Source: Micromonospora sp. U21 | GTDB lineage: Bacteria; Actinomycetota; Actinomycetes; Mycobacteriales; Micromonosporaceae | DNA: 64,000 bases | NCBI RefSeq assembly: GCF_018070045.1 | Contig: NZ_JAGPYK010000003.1 | Location: forward strand, 307,611-371,610 | Direction: 5' to 3' | Shown here: positions 45,274-53,099 of the stretch, in pieces | Numbering within the stretch: the stretch's first letter is position 1 | Layout: the number at the start of each line of letters is the position of its first letter | Notes under the pieces: generated by a model | What the model was told of the DNA's origin: nothing | The model's input: the letters and a program-made list of their open reading frames with translations, nothing else | Database searches by the model: none | Translations under genes and position numbers: made by a program

Positions 45274-45441
45274 TCAGCGTTCTTCGCGGAAGTCGACGTG
45301 CCGGCGGACCATCGGGTCGTACTTGCGCAGCACCAGCCGGTCCGGGTTGGTGCGGCGGTTCTTGCGCGTCACGTACGTGTAGCCGGTGCCGGCGGTGCTG
45401 CGCAGCTTGACCACCGGTCGGATGTCGGTCTGCCGGGCCAT
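45274..45441 (-). CDS. rpmG: Ribosomal protein L33, zinc-independent paralogue
   Basis: 55 aa ([55 protein letters not shown]). It has the L33 pattern, including YVTRKNRR and LxLRKYDP, but none of the four zinc cysteines, which makes it the C-minus form. It occupies the same place in the 50S subunit near the E site. The ATG shares one base with the rpmB stop, and rpsN starts one base after its stop, so the three are one operon under the Zur box at 45710. Confidence 0.93.
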   Translation of the reverse strand: MARQTDIRPVVKLRSTAGTGYTYVTRKNRRTNPDRLVLRKYDPMVRRHVDFREER

Positions 45442-45677
45442 CAGATCTTCACGCCCCTGACTCGCAGCTCTGCGACGATCTTTTCGACGCCTTTGCGGTC
45501 CACGGTCTTCAACGCCCTGGCAGTGAGGGTGAGACGGACCCACCGACGCTCGGACGGTAGCCAGTAGCGGTGGTTCTGCAGGTTCGGGTTCCACCGGCGG
45601 CGAGTGCGCCGGTGGGAGTGGGACACGGCGTTGCCGAAGCTCGGCTTCGCACCGGTGACCTCACATCGTCTGGACAC
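45441..45677 (-). CDS. rpmB: Ribosomal protein L28, zinc-independent paralogue
   Basis: 78 aa ([40 protein letters not shown]). The core [16 protein letters not shown] is diagnostic for L28. Only one cysteine remains of the CxxC...CxxC set, so the protein cannot bind zinc in the usual way. It is the first gene of the operon; the Zur site begins 33 bp upstream of its ATG, so the operon should be expressed only when zinc is short. Confidence 0.93.
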   Translation of the reverse strand: MSRRCEVTGAKPSFGNAVSHSHRRTRRRWNPNLQNHRYWLPSERRWVRLTLTARALKTVDRKGVEKIVAELRVRGVKI

Positions 45678-45709
45678 ACGGACTCCTTCTCATCACGGCC
45701 TGACTGTAA

Positions 45710-45724
45710 CGACAACCGTTTTCA
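45710..45724 (-). promoter_or_regulatory. Zur box for the rpmB-rpmG-rpsN operon
   Basis: CGACAACCGTTTTCA is a 7-1-7 imperfect palindrome that fits the actinobacterial Zur consensus (TGAAAAtgaTTTTCA-like), strong on the GTTTTCA half. It sits over the expected promoter of the zinc-independent ribosomal genes, the best-known Zur targets in these bacteria. Confidence 0.75.
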
Positions 45725-45992
45725 TTTCTACATCAGCCGACCGGGTGGATCCACATCGGGGTCCGCGATCGGCACGCGGGCGCGGCGGGGAGAGCGGCGG
45801 CCGGCACCACCGCGGGTAGAGCCACTGGAGGCGTCGTTGGCTTCACGCGCACCGTGTGGTGTGGACATTCACAGCCTGCGTAGGGATCGACTCCAGGGCG
45901 GGTCGAACAGCCCAGAGCGGGTGAGGAGTTGCGGCCGGGGGCCCGTACGGCCCGGACCCCTCCGCATGTCCACGCACTCCGGGTGTCTATAA

Positions 45993-46007
45993 TGACAATC
46001 GTTTTCA
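45993..46007 (+). promoter_or_regulatory. Second Zur box, upstream of a truncated subtilase
   Basis: TGACAATCGTTTTCA, again 7-1-7, is a better match than the first box and is embedded in AT-rich TATAA...TATATATG. AGAGGACTGCGATG follows at 46018, a ribosome site and ATG that would have started a Zur-regulated gene. What follows is instead the middle of a subtilase in another frame. The 268 bp between the two boxes show no gene. Confidence 0.75.
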
Positions 46008-46017
46008 TATATGTTGA

Positions 46018-46869
46018 GAGGACTGCGATGCCGTCGTCACCACTGGCTCCAACCCGTACGGCGTGCCGGTGGACAGCACGGCAAGTACCGCCTGCTACAC
46101 CAACTTCTCCAACGCCGCGGCCTGCAAGCCGCAGGAGCGGGACTACCAGAACCCGATCGCTGGGGTATGGGAGATCGAGGTGGAGTCGCGGCGGACCTCG
46201 CCGGCGCTGAACAACCCGTTCCAGCTTCGGGCGCGGGTGCAGGGCGTGCAGGTCGAGCCGTCCGTGATCGAGCTGCCGTCGGTCAGCGCCGGTGAGCCGA
46301 CCTCGGCGAACTGGACGCTGACCAACACCTTCGGCCCGGTCGCGGTGACCGGTCAGGGTGGTCCGCCGTCGAGCGTGCACGCCGAGCGGCCGACCATCGC
46401 CGAGGGTGCCCAGCAGGAGTACCTGGTGGACGTTCCGGAAGGCGCCACCCTCTTCACGGCACGAATCGGCAACACCGCCAACCTGGGCGCGGATCTGGAC
46501 CTGACGGTGTTCCGCGGCGATGTCCAGGTCGGCCAGGCCGCCGACGGTGACTCCGAAGAAGCCGTCACCATCGCGAACCCACCGGCGGGCATGTACCGGG
46601 TCGTCGTCGACGGATATGCCGTGGACGGGCCGGGAACCAGCACCGCCTACGACTACCGGGACTCGTTCTCGGCCCCGTCGCTGGGCACCCTGGCCACCCC
46701 GAGCACCGCGCTCGCCCTACCCAACGGCGCCACGGCCACCCTCACCGGTACGGTGACCGCCCAGTCCGCCCCGGGCGCCGGGCGTGAGCTGTTCGGCGAG
46801 TTGGCCGTCGTGACCACGGAGGGCGCGGTCGTCGGCCGCGGCGCCGTCTCCATCGGCACCGTGAACTGA
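46018..46869 (+). pseudogene. C-terminal remnant of an S8 subtilase
   Basis: From about 46018 the frame reads DAVVTTGSNPYGVPVDSTAS, then NFSNAAACKPQERDYQNPIA and GVWEIEVESRRTSPALNNPF, the C-terminal accessory region of large actinobacterial subtilases, to a TGA at 46869. The signal peptide, prodomain and catalytic triad are missing. An in-frame TGA lies just upstream at 46015, so nothing longer exists here. A GTG at 46063 could start a product, but it would be inert as a protease. The fragment is not the tail type of the two intact subtilases in this window. It ends in a 19-bp hairpin. Confidence 0.8.
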
Positions 46870-46880
46870 TTCGTCACACG

Positions 46881-46925
46881 GCGCAGGAGCCCATCCCCGA
46901 ACCCAACGGGGATGGACTCCTGCGC
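46881..46925 (+). terminator. 19-bp hairpin terminator
   Basis: GCGCAGGAGCCCATCCCCG (46881-46899) pairs with CGGGGATGGACTCCTGCGC (46907-46925) with one mismatch and a 7-base loop. It lies between the subtilase remnant and the converging VOC gene. Confidence 0.75.
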
Positions 46926-47019
46926 ACCGGACCCCAGGCCGCGACGCCATCGCCAAGGCGCCTGATGCCTGACACTTGCGTCCCACCTGATGCTCGACGA
47001 GGTGCACGTTCGCGGCCAC

Positions 47020-47454
47020 TCAGGCGAGACAGAACTCGTTGCCCTCAATGTCCTGCATCACGAGGCACGACTCGTTGTCGTCATCGGCAAGCAGTAGTCG
47101 TACGCGTACCGCGCCGAGCGCGACCAGTCGTGCGCATTCGGCCTCAAGTACGGCCAGGCGCTCTTCACCCACGAGCCCGGTGCCGACCCGCACGTCAAGA
47201 TGCAGCCGATTCTTGACGACCTTGCCTTCGGGAACGCGCTGGAAGAACAGCCGCGGGCCCACACCTGAGGGATCGTTGCATGCGAACGCCGAACCCTGAT
47301 GCTCAGGCGGCAGCGCGCGATTGAACTCGTCCCAGGTGGCAAACCCCTCCGGTGGCGGCGGCACGACGTACCCCAACACCTCGCACCAGAAACGGGCGAC
47401 GCGCTCAGGCTCTGCGCAGTCGAAGGTGACCTGGAACTGCTTGATCGACGCCAT
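47020..47454 (-). CDS. VOC family protein (glyoxalase-like)
   Basis: 144 aa from ATG 47454 (MASIKQFQVTFDCAEPERVA, RFWCEVLGYVVPPPPEGFAT). It has the domain order of the VOC fold: first module with a FDCAEPERVARFW motif, then a second half with NRLHLDVRVGTG and MQDIEGNEFCLA at the end. The subgroup is common in actinobacteria and may be a resistance or dioxygenase relative. The upstream GGTGGACC is a weak ribosome site. The longer frame upstream is not coding. Confidence 0.85.
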   Translation of the reverse strand: MASIKQFQVTFDCAEPERVARFWCEVLGYVVPPPPEGFATWDEFNRALPPEHQGSAFACNDPSGVGPRLFFQRVPEGKVVKNRLHLDVRVGTGLVGEERLAVLEAECARLVALGAVRVRLLLADDDNESCLVMQDIEGNEFCLA

Positions 47455-47730
47455 CGGTCCACCATAGGGGCGGGGCCTTTCGTCGTCTCCACGGGCCCGC
47501 CCGTGGCCAGGTTGTGGCGCATGCGGCCGCCACTCAACGATCAGTGGAACCTTGAGCCGTGGGATGACGACCTCGACGATGTCGATACCAGGGCGACCCG
47601 GGATGCCCTCATTCGCCTCGGCGACACCGTCAGCTACTGACCCCTGCACCCTGCGATCTCCCAGACGGCACCGGGTCGTTGACGTCCGTAGCGTCAGCGC
47701 GGACAGTACCGCAGACAGAACCCGGCCGCC

Positions 47731-48651
47731 TCAACTGTCGCGCCGCAGCCGGCCCGTCTCCCCGCCCTGGGCGTCGAGGAGCACGAGCACTTCGCCGTCC
47801 AGCCCTGCCCGCCACGCCTTGGAGAGCCAGACACCCACCGAAACGTTGTCACAGCCCATTAGCGTGGTGGGTCCGCTGGTGGCGAGGAAGTCACCTGCCG
47901 GTCCGGCGACCCATCGCCCTCCCTCACCGTTGCAGCCGTCGGAACCGCGCCATCCGCCGTCGTCGCGCAGCTCCACGTACGGCCCCCCGGACCTGAACCT
48001 GCCCGGCCGAGCATCAACCGGCACCCATCGACCGAGCAGGGTGTCACGGCTCGCCGGCGTCAGAGCCTCCGGCAGCGCGGCGGCCGGCGCGAACGCACGC
48101 CGGACCTCGTCGGTGACCACGGGCAACTCCGCCGGAGACGGCAACAGGTTCGGCCCGGGGGTGGGCTTCGCGCCGGGCAGCAGCCGGGCCACGTGCCCGC
48201 CCTGGACGTCAAGCAGAACGCGGCTGTCGCCCTCCACCCGGAAGGCGCTGGCCCGACGCAGCCAGGCCGGAGTCATGAGCTCAGGACCGGGGCGACACTC
48301 CCGGGCGTCGTTGTCGGAAACTGATCGTCCGGAGGCGCCGGCGACGAACAGGCCGTTGACATTGGCCCGCCACGTCCCCATCACCACGCCGCAGCGGTCG
48401 AACAACAGCAGACCGTCGTGCCTGTCCGGTGTGAGCTGCAGAATGTCACCCGCGCCCTCGTCGACCTCCGCCACCTTCCAGGAACCGATCAGCGCGACAG
48501 GATCGGTCTGCGGCGACACAGCCGGTGCGGGTCCCGAAGCGGCGGCCTGGGCCCCACCCGGAGCCGCTGTCTCCGACCCGACCTGCCCGCCGCAGCCCCC
48601 AAGCAATATCCCGACCGCCGCGACAGCTATCAGGTTTCTGCTCCCGCTCAT
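47731..48651 (-). CDS. Lipoprotein with two META-like domains
   Basis: 306 aa from ATG 48651 (MSGSRNLIAVAAVGILLGGC). The lipobox LLGGC gives acylation at Cys20 and membrane anchoring outside the cell. Two beta units follow, LIGSWKVAEVDEGAGDILQL with LLFDRCGVVMGTW, and LLGRWVPVDARPGRFRSGGP with YVELRDDGGWRGSDGCNGEG. The second matches the META/HslJ pattern (GRW...SDGCN...). Function is unknown, as for most META lipoproteins. The frame continues upstream to about 49029 with no start of quality. Confidence 0.78.
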   Translation of the reverse strand: MSGSRNLIAVAAVGILLGGCGGQVGSETAAPGGAQAAASGPAPAVSPQTDPVALIGSWKVAEVDEGAGDILQLTPDRHDGLLLFDRCGVVMGTWRANVNGLFVAGASGRSVSDNDARECRPGPELMTPAWLRRASAFRVEGDSRVLLDVQGGHVARLLPGAKPTPGPNLLPSPAELPVVTDEVRRAFAPAAALPEALTPASRDTLLGRWVPVDARPGRFRSGGPYVELRDDGGWRGSDGCNGEGGRWVAGPAGDFLATSGPTTLMGCDNVSVGVWLSKAWRAGLDGEVLVLLDAQGGETGRLRRDS

Positions 48652-49056
48652 CTTCTCTCCCGTTCCAACGCCCGCCGGGCGGTTGAGCGGCCCGGACCTG
48701 AGGTGATTGGACGAGCAACCGCGGTCACCAGTTCCCTCGCCCGGGCAGCCCGCAACGCCAATCCCACCGCCGGTATCAGGCTGTCGTCCGCCGCCATCTG
48801 GTGCCAGCTCACGTCGGCGGCGAGCGGCCCCGGTCGCCGTCACCGTTGCTGTCGACAGCCACGGCCCTGGGCCACGCTCGATCTCGGCGAAGACGCCGAA
48901 CGGCATCGTCGGGAGCACGCGCGCCGGCTCATCGGACACGGCGACCCGTTCGTCCCGAAAAATGATCTGTTGTCGATGAGCTGCGCGAGCACCGGCGTTG
49001 AATCGGCTGAACAGTCCATCAGGGTCCATGGACGTCCGCTCTCGCTCGAGCCTGTT
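48652..49056. other. Region without a supported gene
   Basis: An open minus-strand frame (about 48652-49029) joins the lipoprotein frame and contains RFNAGARAAHRQQIIFRDER, which looks protein-like, but it has no ribosome site and no recognised family. It may be a gene remnant. The plus strand shows nothing. Confidence 0.35.
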
Positions 49057-49587
49057 TCATTCCGCGGGGCTCGCCTGGCTGCCCAGGTCAGACGGCCTTG
49101 GCGCGGGAATCGGGTCCAGGGCACCTGCAGCCACTGGACCCAGTCTCCGAAAGTGGGGCCACCCCCTTGCGTCTCCGCCAGGAACACTGCCGAATCTGAC
49201 TTGCAAAAAGGCGTCGGCAGCGATCCAGCATCGCCCATAGGAAAGACCCCACTCAGCAAGGAAGTCGCGCCCATCTATGTAATTCTTTGCCGCATACATC
49301 CCGGCGACGTCAAACATGGCAAGTGAGCGGTTGATCAAGTCGAACTCTTCCAGGTGCTGATCTCGCAGCTCAATGACCGCCTCAACGGTCTGAGCATGAG
49401 AAAAGAGAAGTCTGCGCCCGCGCTGCAGATCAGGGTCGAGCAACCGCTCGTGAACTTTGAGGAACAGATCTCGGCGATCCTGCCGTCGCCTATCCCGAAA
49501 GGAGAACCCTGTAAAAGCCAATGCGGCGAGAGAAATCAGCAGGGAGGCTGACGAGCTTACTAGCGAAACCCAGCCGGCGCCATTCAT
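49057..49587 (-). CDS. Single-pass membrane protein of unknown function
   Basis: 176 aa. Residues 8-30 are a membrane segment (LVSSSASLLISLAALAFTGF), then a cytoplasmic part begins with FRDRRRQDRRDLFLKVHERL. Pieces such as IELRDQHLEEFDLINRSLAM and FDVAGMYAAKNYIDGRDFLA, then EWGLSYGRCW, are consistent with a helical domain seen in many DUF4760-like membrane proteins. Lower GC than the neighbours (notably 49190-49560) hints at a different origin. No partner gene is evident; function unknown. Confidence 0.6.
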   Translation of the reverse strand: MNGAGWVSLVSSSASLLISLAALAFTGFSFRDRRRQDRRDLFLKVHERLLDPDLQRGRRLLFSHAQTVEAVIELRDQHLEEFDLINRSLAMFDVAGMYAAKNYIDGRDFLAEWGLSYGRCWIAADAFLQVRFGSVPGGDARGWPHFRRLGPVAAGALDPIPAPRPSDLGSQASPAE

Positions 49588-49881
49588 ATGGAATACCCAA
49601 CCACATCTCTGCCACCCTCACGACCGGCCGTTCGGTCGCTGCCAACGAACGCCCGTGCGGTCATCTTCAACGGCAGATCCCACCTAGTGCCAGACAGCAA
49701 CAAGCTCACTCCCGCCAACCCGTCGGCCATCGACCCGCCCTCTGTGGGCCGCAGGTTCTGGGCACTTCGTCCGACGGTGTTCGTGCGTGCGCGACCTCGG
49801 GCAACTGTCCGCCGGCCGTCGCCGTCGTCTACGGCGTGAAGCACCCGGATGCCGGGCCACGTCGGGCGAGGGAACAAGGAC
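49588..49881. other. Region without a supported gene
   Basis: Both strands have only short frames of poor composition. No hairpin or palindrome of note was seen. Confidence 0.4.
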
Positions 49882-50462
49882 TCAGCGGGCGGGCACCGGC
49901 TCGGACGACGGCCGCCATTCTCGCCTGATCAGCCCGTAGACCCACGAGTCAGAGACCTCGCCGTTCACGACGCAGTCTTCCCGCAACGTCCCTTCACGCA
50001 CGAACCCGAGCTTCTCCAGCACGCTGGCAGATGCCACGTTTCGTGTATCGGTCTCAGCCTGGACGCGATTCAGGTCCAGCGTGTCGAATGCCCACCGCGG
50101 CAAAGCGCGCGCGGCCTCCGTCGCGTAGCCGTGGCCCCACGCTGCATCGTTGAAGCAGTAGCCCAGCGATGCGCTGCGGTAGTCCGGATTCCACCGGTTC
50201 AGGCCGCACCAGCCGATGAACGCCCCGCCGGAGACACGATCCACGGCCAACCGCGCCCCGGTGCCCCCCTCTGCCATCTGCCGGCAAGCCGTAATGAACT
50301 GCTCAGAGCGCACGCGTTCGCTCCACGGCGGCGCGTCCCAGTAGCGCAGCACGTAGGCGCTGCTGTGCAGCGCGAAGAGGTCGTCCGCATCCGCGTCGTC
50401 GAAGGGACGCAGCCGAAGGGAGCAGTGGGCAGCGTGGGCGTGGGCAGCGACGTGCGCGTCAT
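49882..50462 (-). pseudogene. GNAT acetyltransferase with a one-base frameshift near its start
   Basis: The body is a normal GNAT of the RimJ/RimL type: VLRYWDAPPWSERVRSEQFI, FIGWCGLNRWNPDYRSASLG, YCFNDAAWGHGYATEAARAL and ETDTRNVASASVLEKLGFVR. The best start is ATG 50462 right behind GGAGAGAAC (MTRTSLPTPTLPTA), but from there the frame goes astray. The expected RLRLRPFDDADADDLFALHS is in the other frame. One missing base in the CCC run at 50418-50420 (minus strand) would join the two. Without it, translation could begin only from an internal GTG at 50352 and lose the first strand. Either a true frameshift or an assembly indel. Confidence 0.75.
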
Positions 50463-50630
50463 GTTCTCTCCAGGGATCGGTGGCCGATCAACCAGACATC
50501 TGATGCCGGCCACTCGCAACGGGCTTTCTCGGCGGCGGGCGGACGACGTGCCCGCTCATCGGCTTTGATCGAACGGCACCGCAACACGCAGATCACGTAC
50601 GGCACTCGTGGCAGGCGGGCTCGTGCGGCC

Positions 50631-51455
50631 TCACATCTGGGATTTCAGCACGTCGACCTCGCAGCCCGGCGCGGCCGGGTCGAAGCCGTGTTCTAGCAGC
50701 CAGCGGATCGCCAACAGGCTTCGCAGTGACCACCACGCGCGGATGACGTCCAGGTCGACGTCGGTGCCATAGCCGGCGACGACGTCGCAGAGGTGCTCCT
50801 CGTGTCCGAGCGTCAAGCTGGCGAGGTCGTACAGGGCATCGCCCTGGCCCGCTTCGGACCAGTCGACCACGCCGGTGATCTCGTCGTCGTCGACGAACAC
50901 ATGGGCGATCTGCAGGTCGCCGTGCATGAACACCGGAATCCACGGCCGAAGCGCAGCCTCGGCAACCCGGCGGTTGCGCGTGACCAGGTCAGCGGGAAGG
51001 CCGTTCGTGACGAGCCACTCGCATTCACCGTCGAGGCGCGACGCCAACTCGTCGAGGCGGCGACCGGGCCATGGCGGCAACGGCGCGTCGTGCAGCATCC
51101 GTGCGGCGGCACCGGCCGCGGCCCACGCCGCCGAAGATGCGGTCGACGGCTCGCCGAGGCGGCCGAGTGCTGTCCCGGGGAGGGCGGCGAGAGCGAGCAC
51201 GGGCGGCTTCCGCCACAGGATCTTCGGGGTAGGGATCGGCGCCATAGCCATCGCCTCGACCTCGACATCGGTGCGAGTCTGATCAGCGTCGATTTTCAGG
51301 AACACGTCGCCGACGCGCACGGTCGCGCGCTCGGAATGGGCGACGACGACCTCGACCTCTTCCACGTCGGCCAGTGTCGCGGAGCTGGCCACCGACGTCA
51401 CCGTTTTATTGCGTGCGACTGCGCGGTTGACCGCGTCACGCCGGCCCGGTCGCAT
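50631..51455 (-). CDS. Aminoglycoside phosphotransferase (APH)-family kinase
   Basis: 274 aa from ATG 51455 (MRPGRRDAVNRAVARNKTVT). The kinase-like fold shows RATVRVGDVFLKIDADQTRT as the ATP-binding lysine strand, then the catalytic loop HGDLQIAHVFVDDDEITGVV with His178-Asp180, followed by DWSEAGQGDALYDLASL where the magnesium-binding Asp lies. The usual HGDxxxxN has His in place of Asn, a variant seen in part of this family. It probably phosphorylates an antibiotic or a small metabolite; the substrate is unknown. No strong ribosome site was found, so the start is provisional. Confidence 0.82.
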   Translation of the reverse strand: MRPGRRDAVNRAVARNKTVTSVASSATLADVEEVEVVVAHSERATVRVGDVFLKIDADQTRTDVEVEAMAMAPIPTPKILWRKPPVLALAALPGTALGRLGEPSTASSAAWAAAGAAARMLHDAPLPPWPGRRLDELASRLDGECEWLVTNGLPADLVTRNRRVAEAALRPWIPVFMHGDLQIAHVFVDDDEITGVVDWSEAGQGDALYDLASLTLGHEEHLCDVVAGYGTDVDLDVIRAWWSLRSLLAIRWLLEHGFDPAAPGCEVDVLKSQM

Positions 51456-51727
51456 GGCCGCTCGCTCACATCGGCCAGATCCGCACGTCCCGACGCACTG
51501 ATGTGCCCGCAGGTTCGTGGCGCTGTCGCGAATCACGTGGCGGAGCCGTGTCGCGCATCAGTTGCCGGATCACACGCCGGCAGTCCGGCCGGCCCGGTCC
51601 GATGCCGGCTTCGCTGATGCTCGCCGAACGATCGGGTGAGGCTTTTCAGGAGCGGCTTTGCCCTTCTCGGCGGTACCAAGTGAGGCTCGGCCGATGACGC
51701 CGCTGGTGGTGTGAGGAGGTGCGGCCG

Positions 51728-51874
51728 TTGAACCGGGGTCGGCCGCCCGGGATGTGGCTGGTCTCCGACGGTGTACCGATCAACGACGTGGCCAAGGTGA
51801 TGGGGCACGAGCAGACGTCCACGACGTTGAACCGCTACACCCACTCGACGGCTGAGCGCGAGCGCCGGGTGTAG
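51728..51874 (+). pseudogene. C-terminal remnant of a tyrosine-type integrase
   Basis: The frame ending at TAG 51874 reads WLVSDGVPINDVAKVMGHEQ, then TSTTLNRYTHSTAERERRV. This is the last block of phage or AICE tyrosine recombinases, with the GHEQTSTT box and the nucleophile Tyr in NRYTH. Everything before the last 48 codons, including the other catalytic residues, is gone. It lies 100 bp from a tRNA-Val 3' half, the expected place for an integrase beside its attachment site. Confidence 0.8.
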
Positions 51875-51972
51875 AAATCCTTCGCTGCCTTTTCGCTGCC
51901 TCCGGGCAACGAGTGACCTTCACAGACGAGTCAAGGCCCCTCAATTGAGTGGCCTTGAGCTTGCCATATTCA

Positions 51973-52017
51973 TGGTGGGCCATCCTGGAATCGAACCAGT
52001 GACCTCTTCGGTGTGAA
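51973..52017 (-). other. 3' half of tRNA-Val(CAC): integration scar (att-like)
   Basis: On the minus strand the bases from TTCACAC (anticodon loop, CAC) through CGAAG, the T-arm with GGTTCGATTCC and the acceptor end GGCCCACCA match the second half of a tRNA-Val, including the encoded CCA. The 5' half is absent: 52018 onwards is unrelated. Integrative elements that insert into tRNA genes leave exactly this segment at one end. With the integrase tail it marks a former element boundary. Confidence 0.75.
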
Positions 52018-52131
52018 CTCTCGGCGAGCGGGTCGGATCGGGCTTGATGCGAGGTCAAACGGCCTGCTGGCGCCCGTCTCGGCCCGGTTCGGCTGGCACG
52101 GTTGCTGTACTTCGCTGCTGTACTGCTGGCA

Positions 52132-52305
52132 TCAGACGAGGCGCTGGATACGCACCTTCGGGCGCTCGTTCCTCAGGTGGCCCTGCTTGTGCTGGCCGAC
52201 CTGTTCGTTCCAGACCTCCTGGTCGTAGTCCGGCTCCGGCGGGATCCACTTGTGGGAGCCGTCGCTGTAATGGAACTTCTCGTCCCCGGGCCGCAGGATG
52301 CTCAT
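52132..52305 (-). CDS. 57-aa hydrophilic protein, fourth gene of micro-operon
   Basis: ATG 52305 overlaps the stop of the preceding gene as ATGA, and the TGA ends at 52132. The product begins MSILRPGDEKFHYSDGSHKW and continues IPPEPDYDQEVWNEQVGQHK; it is aromatic- and charge-rich and has no cysteine. No family recognised. Perfect coupling to three other small genes is the main evidence that it is real. Confidence 0.65.
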   Translation of the reverse strand: MSILRPGDEKFHYSDGSHKWIPPEPDYDQEVWNEQVGQHKQGHLRNERPKVRIQRLV

Positions 52306-52520
52306 CGCAGCCAGCCGAGGAAGCGCTGGTGCAGCGCCCCCGCCGGCACCCAGGTCAGGTCTTCGGAGGCGCGGACCAGTTGAGCCCCCAGGTAGAGAGC
52401 CAGGGAGATCGGAGCGCCGTCGAACTCCGCGCGCAGCTCGCGCTGTCGGGTACGGCAGGGCCAGGGCGCGTCGCCGCCGCCGCAGCTCCAGATCGGCAAC
52501 ACCGGGCCGTGCGTGGTCAT
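52302..52520 (-). CDS. 72-aa Cys-bearing protein (WxC...PWPC), third gene of micro-operon
   Basis: ATG 52520 overlaps the previous stop as ATGA. The product starts MTTHGPVLPIWSCGGGDAPW, then PCRTRQRELRAEFDGAPISL and ALYLGAQLVRASEDLTWVPA, ending FLGWLR. The WxC...PWPC box and the following helix are typical of small actinobacterial proteins sometimes loosely labelled flavin reductase in databases, which the size does not support. Function unknown; the gene belongs with its neighbours. Confidence 0.75.
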   Translation of the reverse strand: MTTHGPVLPIWSCGGGDAPWPCRTRQRELRAEFDGAPISLALYLGAQLVRASEDLTWVPAGALHQRFLGWLR

Positions 52521-52693
52521 GCGCGGCCCCCGAGCAGCGCCGCCGTCAGCGACCGCGCCTGCCGGCTGGTCGCCCAGTTCACCTGCCAGCACGGGTACGG
52601 CGTGAGCCGCGACCACCACGCCCGACAACCGGTGCACAGGCCGTCCGTCCCTGGCAGATGTGCGACCAGGGTCCGCTCCGCCTCGTTGCTCAT
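52517..52693 (-). CDS. 58-aa Cys-bearing protein (CxxC), second gene of micro-operon
   Basis: ATG 52693 behind GGAGGAGCA, overlapping the previous stop. The product MSNEAERTLVAHLPGTDGLC continues TGCRAWWSRLTPYPCWQVNW. The CxxC and a third Cys in PYPCW resemble the box in the next protein, so the two may share ancestry or a metal-binding fold. No family recognised. Confidence 0.7.
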   Translation of the reverse strand: MSNEAERTLVAHLPGTDGLCTGCRAWWSRLTPYPCWQVNWATSRQARSLTAALLGGRA

Positions 52694-52896
52694 TGCTCCT
52701 CCTGGGCGGGCCAGTGCTTCCGGTTCATCGGGATGCGGTGTCGGTTACGGCAGGGCAGGTCGACTCCACAGCGACAGACCCACGCCCACTTGCGCCACGA
52801 CCATGCCGGGCGGTGTCGCCGCGCCAGGGTCATCGCGACGGCGATCAGGTACTGGTCGTAGGACACTCGTCGCCACGGTGGTGTTCTGTCCCGCAT
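52690..52896 (-). CDS. 68-aa Cys-bearing protein, first gene of micro-operon
   Basis: ATG 52896 behind GGAGGCAGTG. The product MRDRTPPWRRVSYDQYLIAV, then AMTLARRHRPAWSWRKWAWV and CRCGVDLPCRNRHRIPMNRK, has a helical basic N-terminus and a CxC...C segment. It starts the operon, 203 bp from the divergent XRE gene. In that gap, TGGAAC at 52957 and TACGAT at 52981 could be a promoter for the XRE side, with a GAACGTTC palindrome at 52959. No family recognised. Confidence 0.7.
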   Translation of the reverse strand: MRDRTPPWRRVSYDQYLIAVAMTLARRHRPAWSWRKWAWVCRCGVDLPCRNRHRIPMNRKHWPAQEEQ

Positions 52897-53099
52897 CACT
52901 GCCTCCCTCCGCCGGGCAGCGCTCCATGACCGACACCCGAACCACGGGACCGGATCTGGAACGTTCGGTAACTGCGACGCTACGATCACGGGGACGGCGG
53001 TTGGACTCACCCGTAGTACGAGTGAGCAGGCCAAATGCCCTTCCGCAGCGTTGGTTTCACGGCGGGAACGTCGACCACCGGTCAATGTAGGGATGACGG

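Noticed and set aside
51973..52017. A functional tRNA-Val gene
   Set aside because: Only the half from the anticodon loop to CCA is present; the D-arm and 5' acceptor strand are missing.
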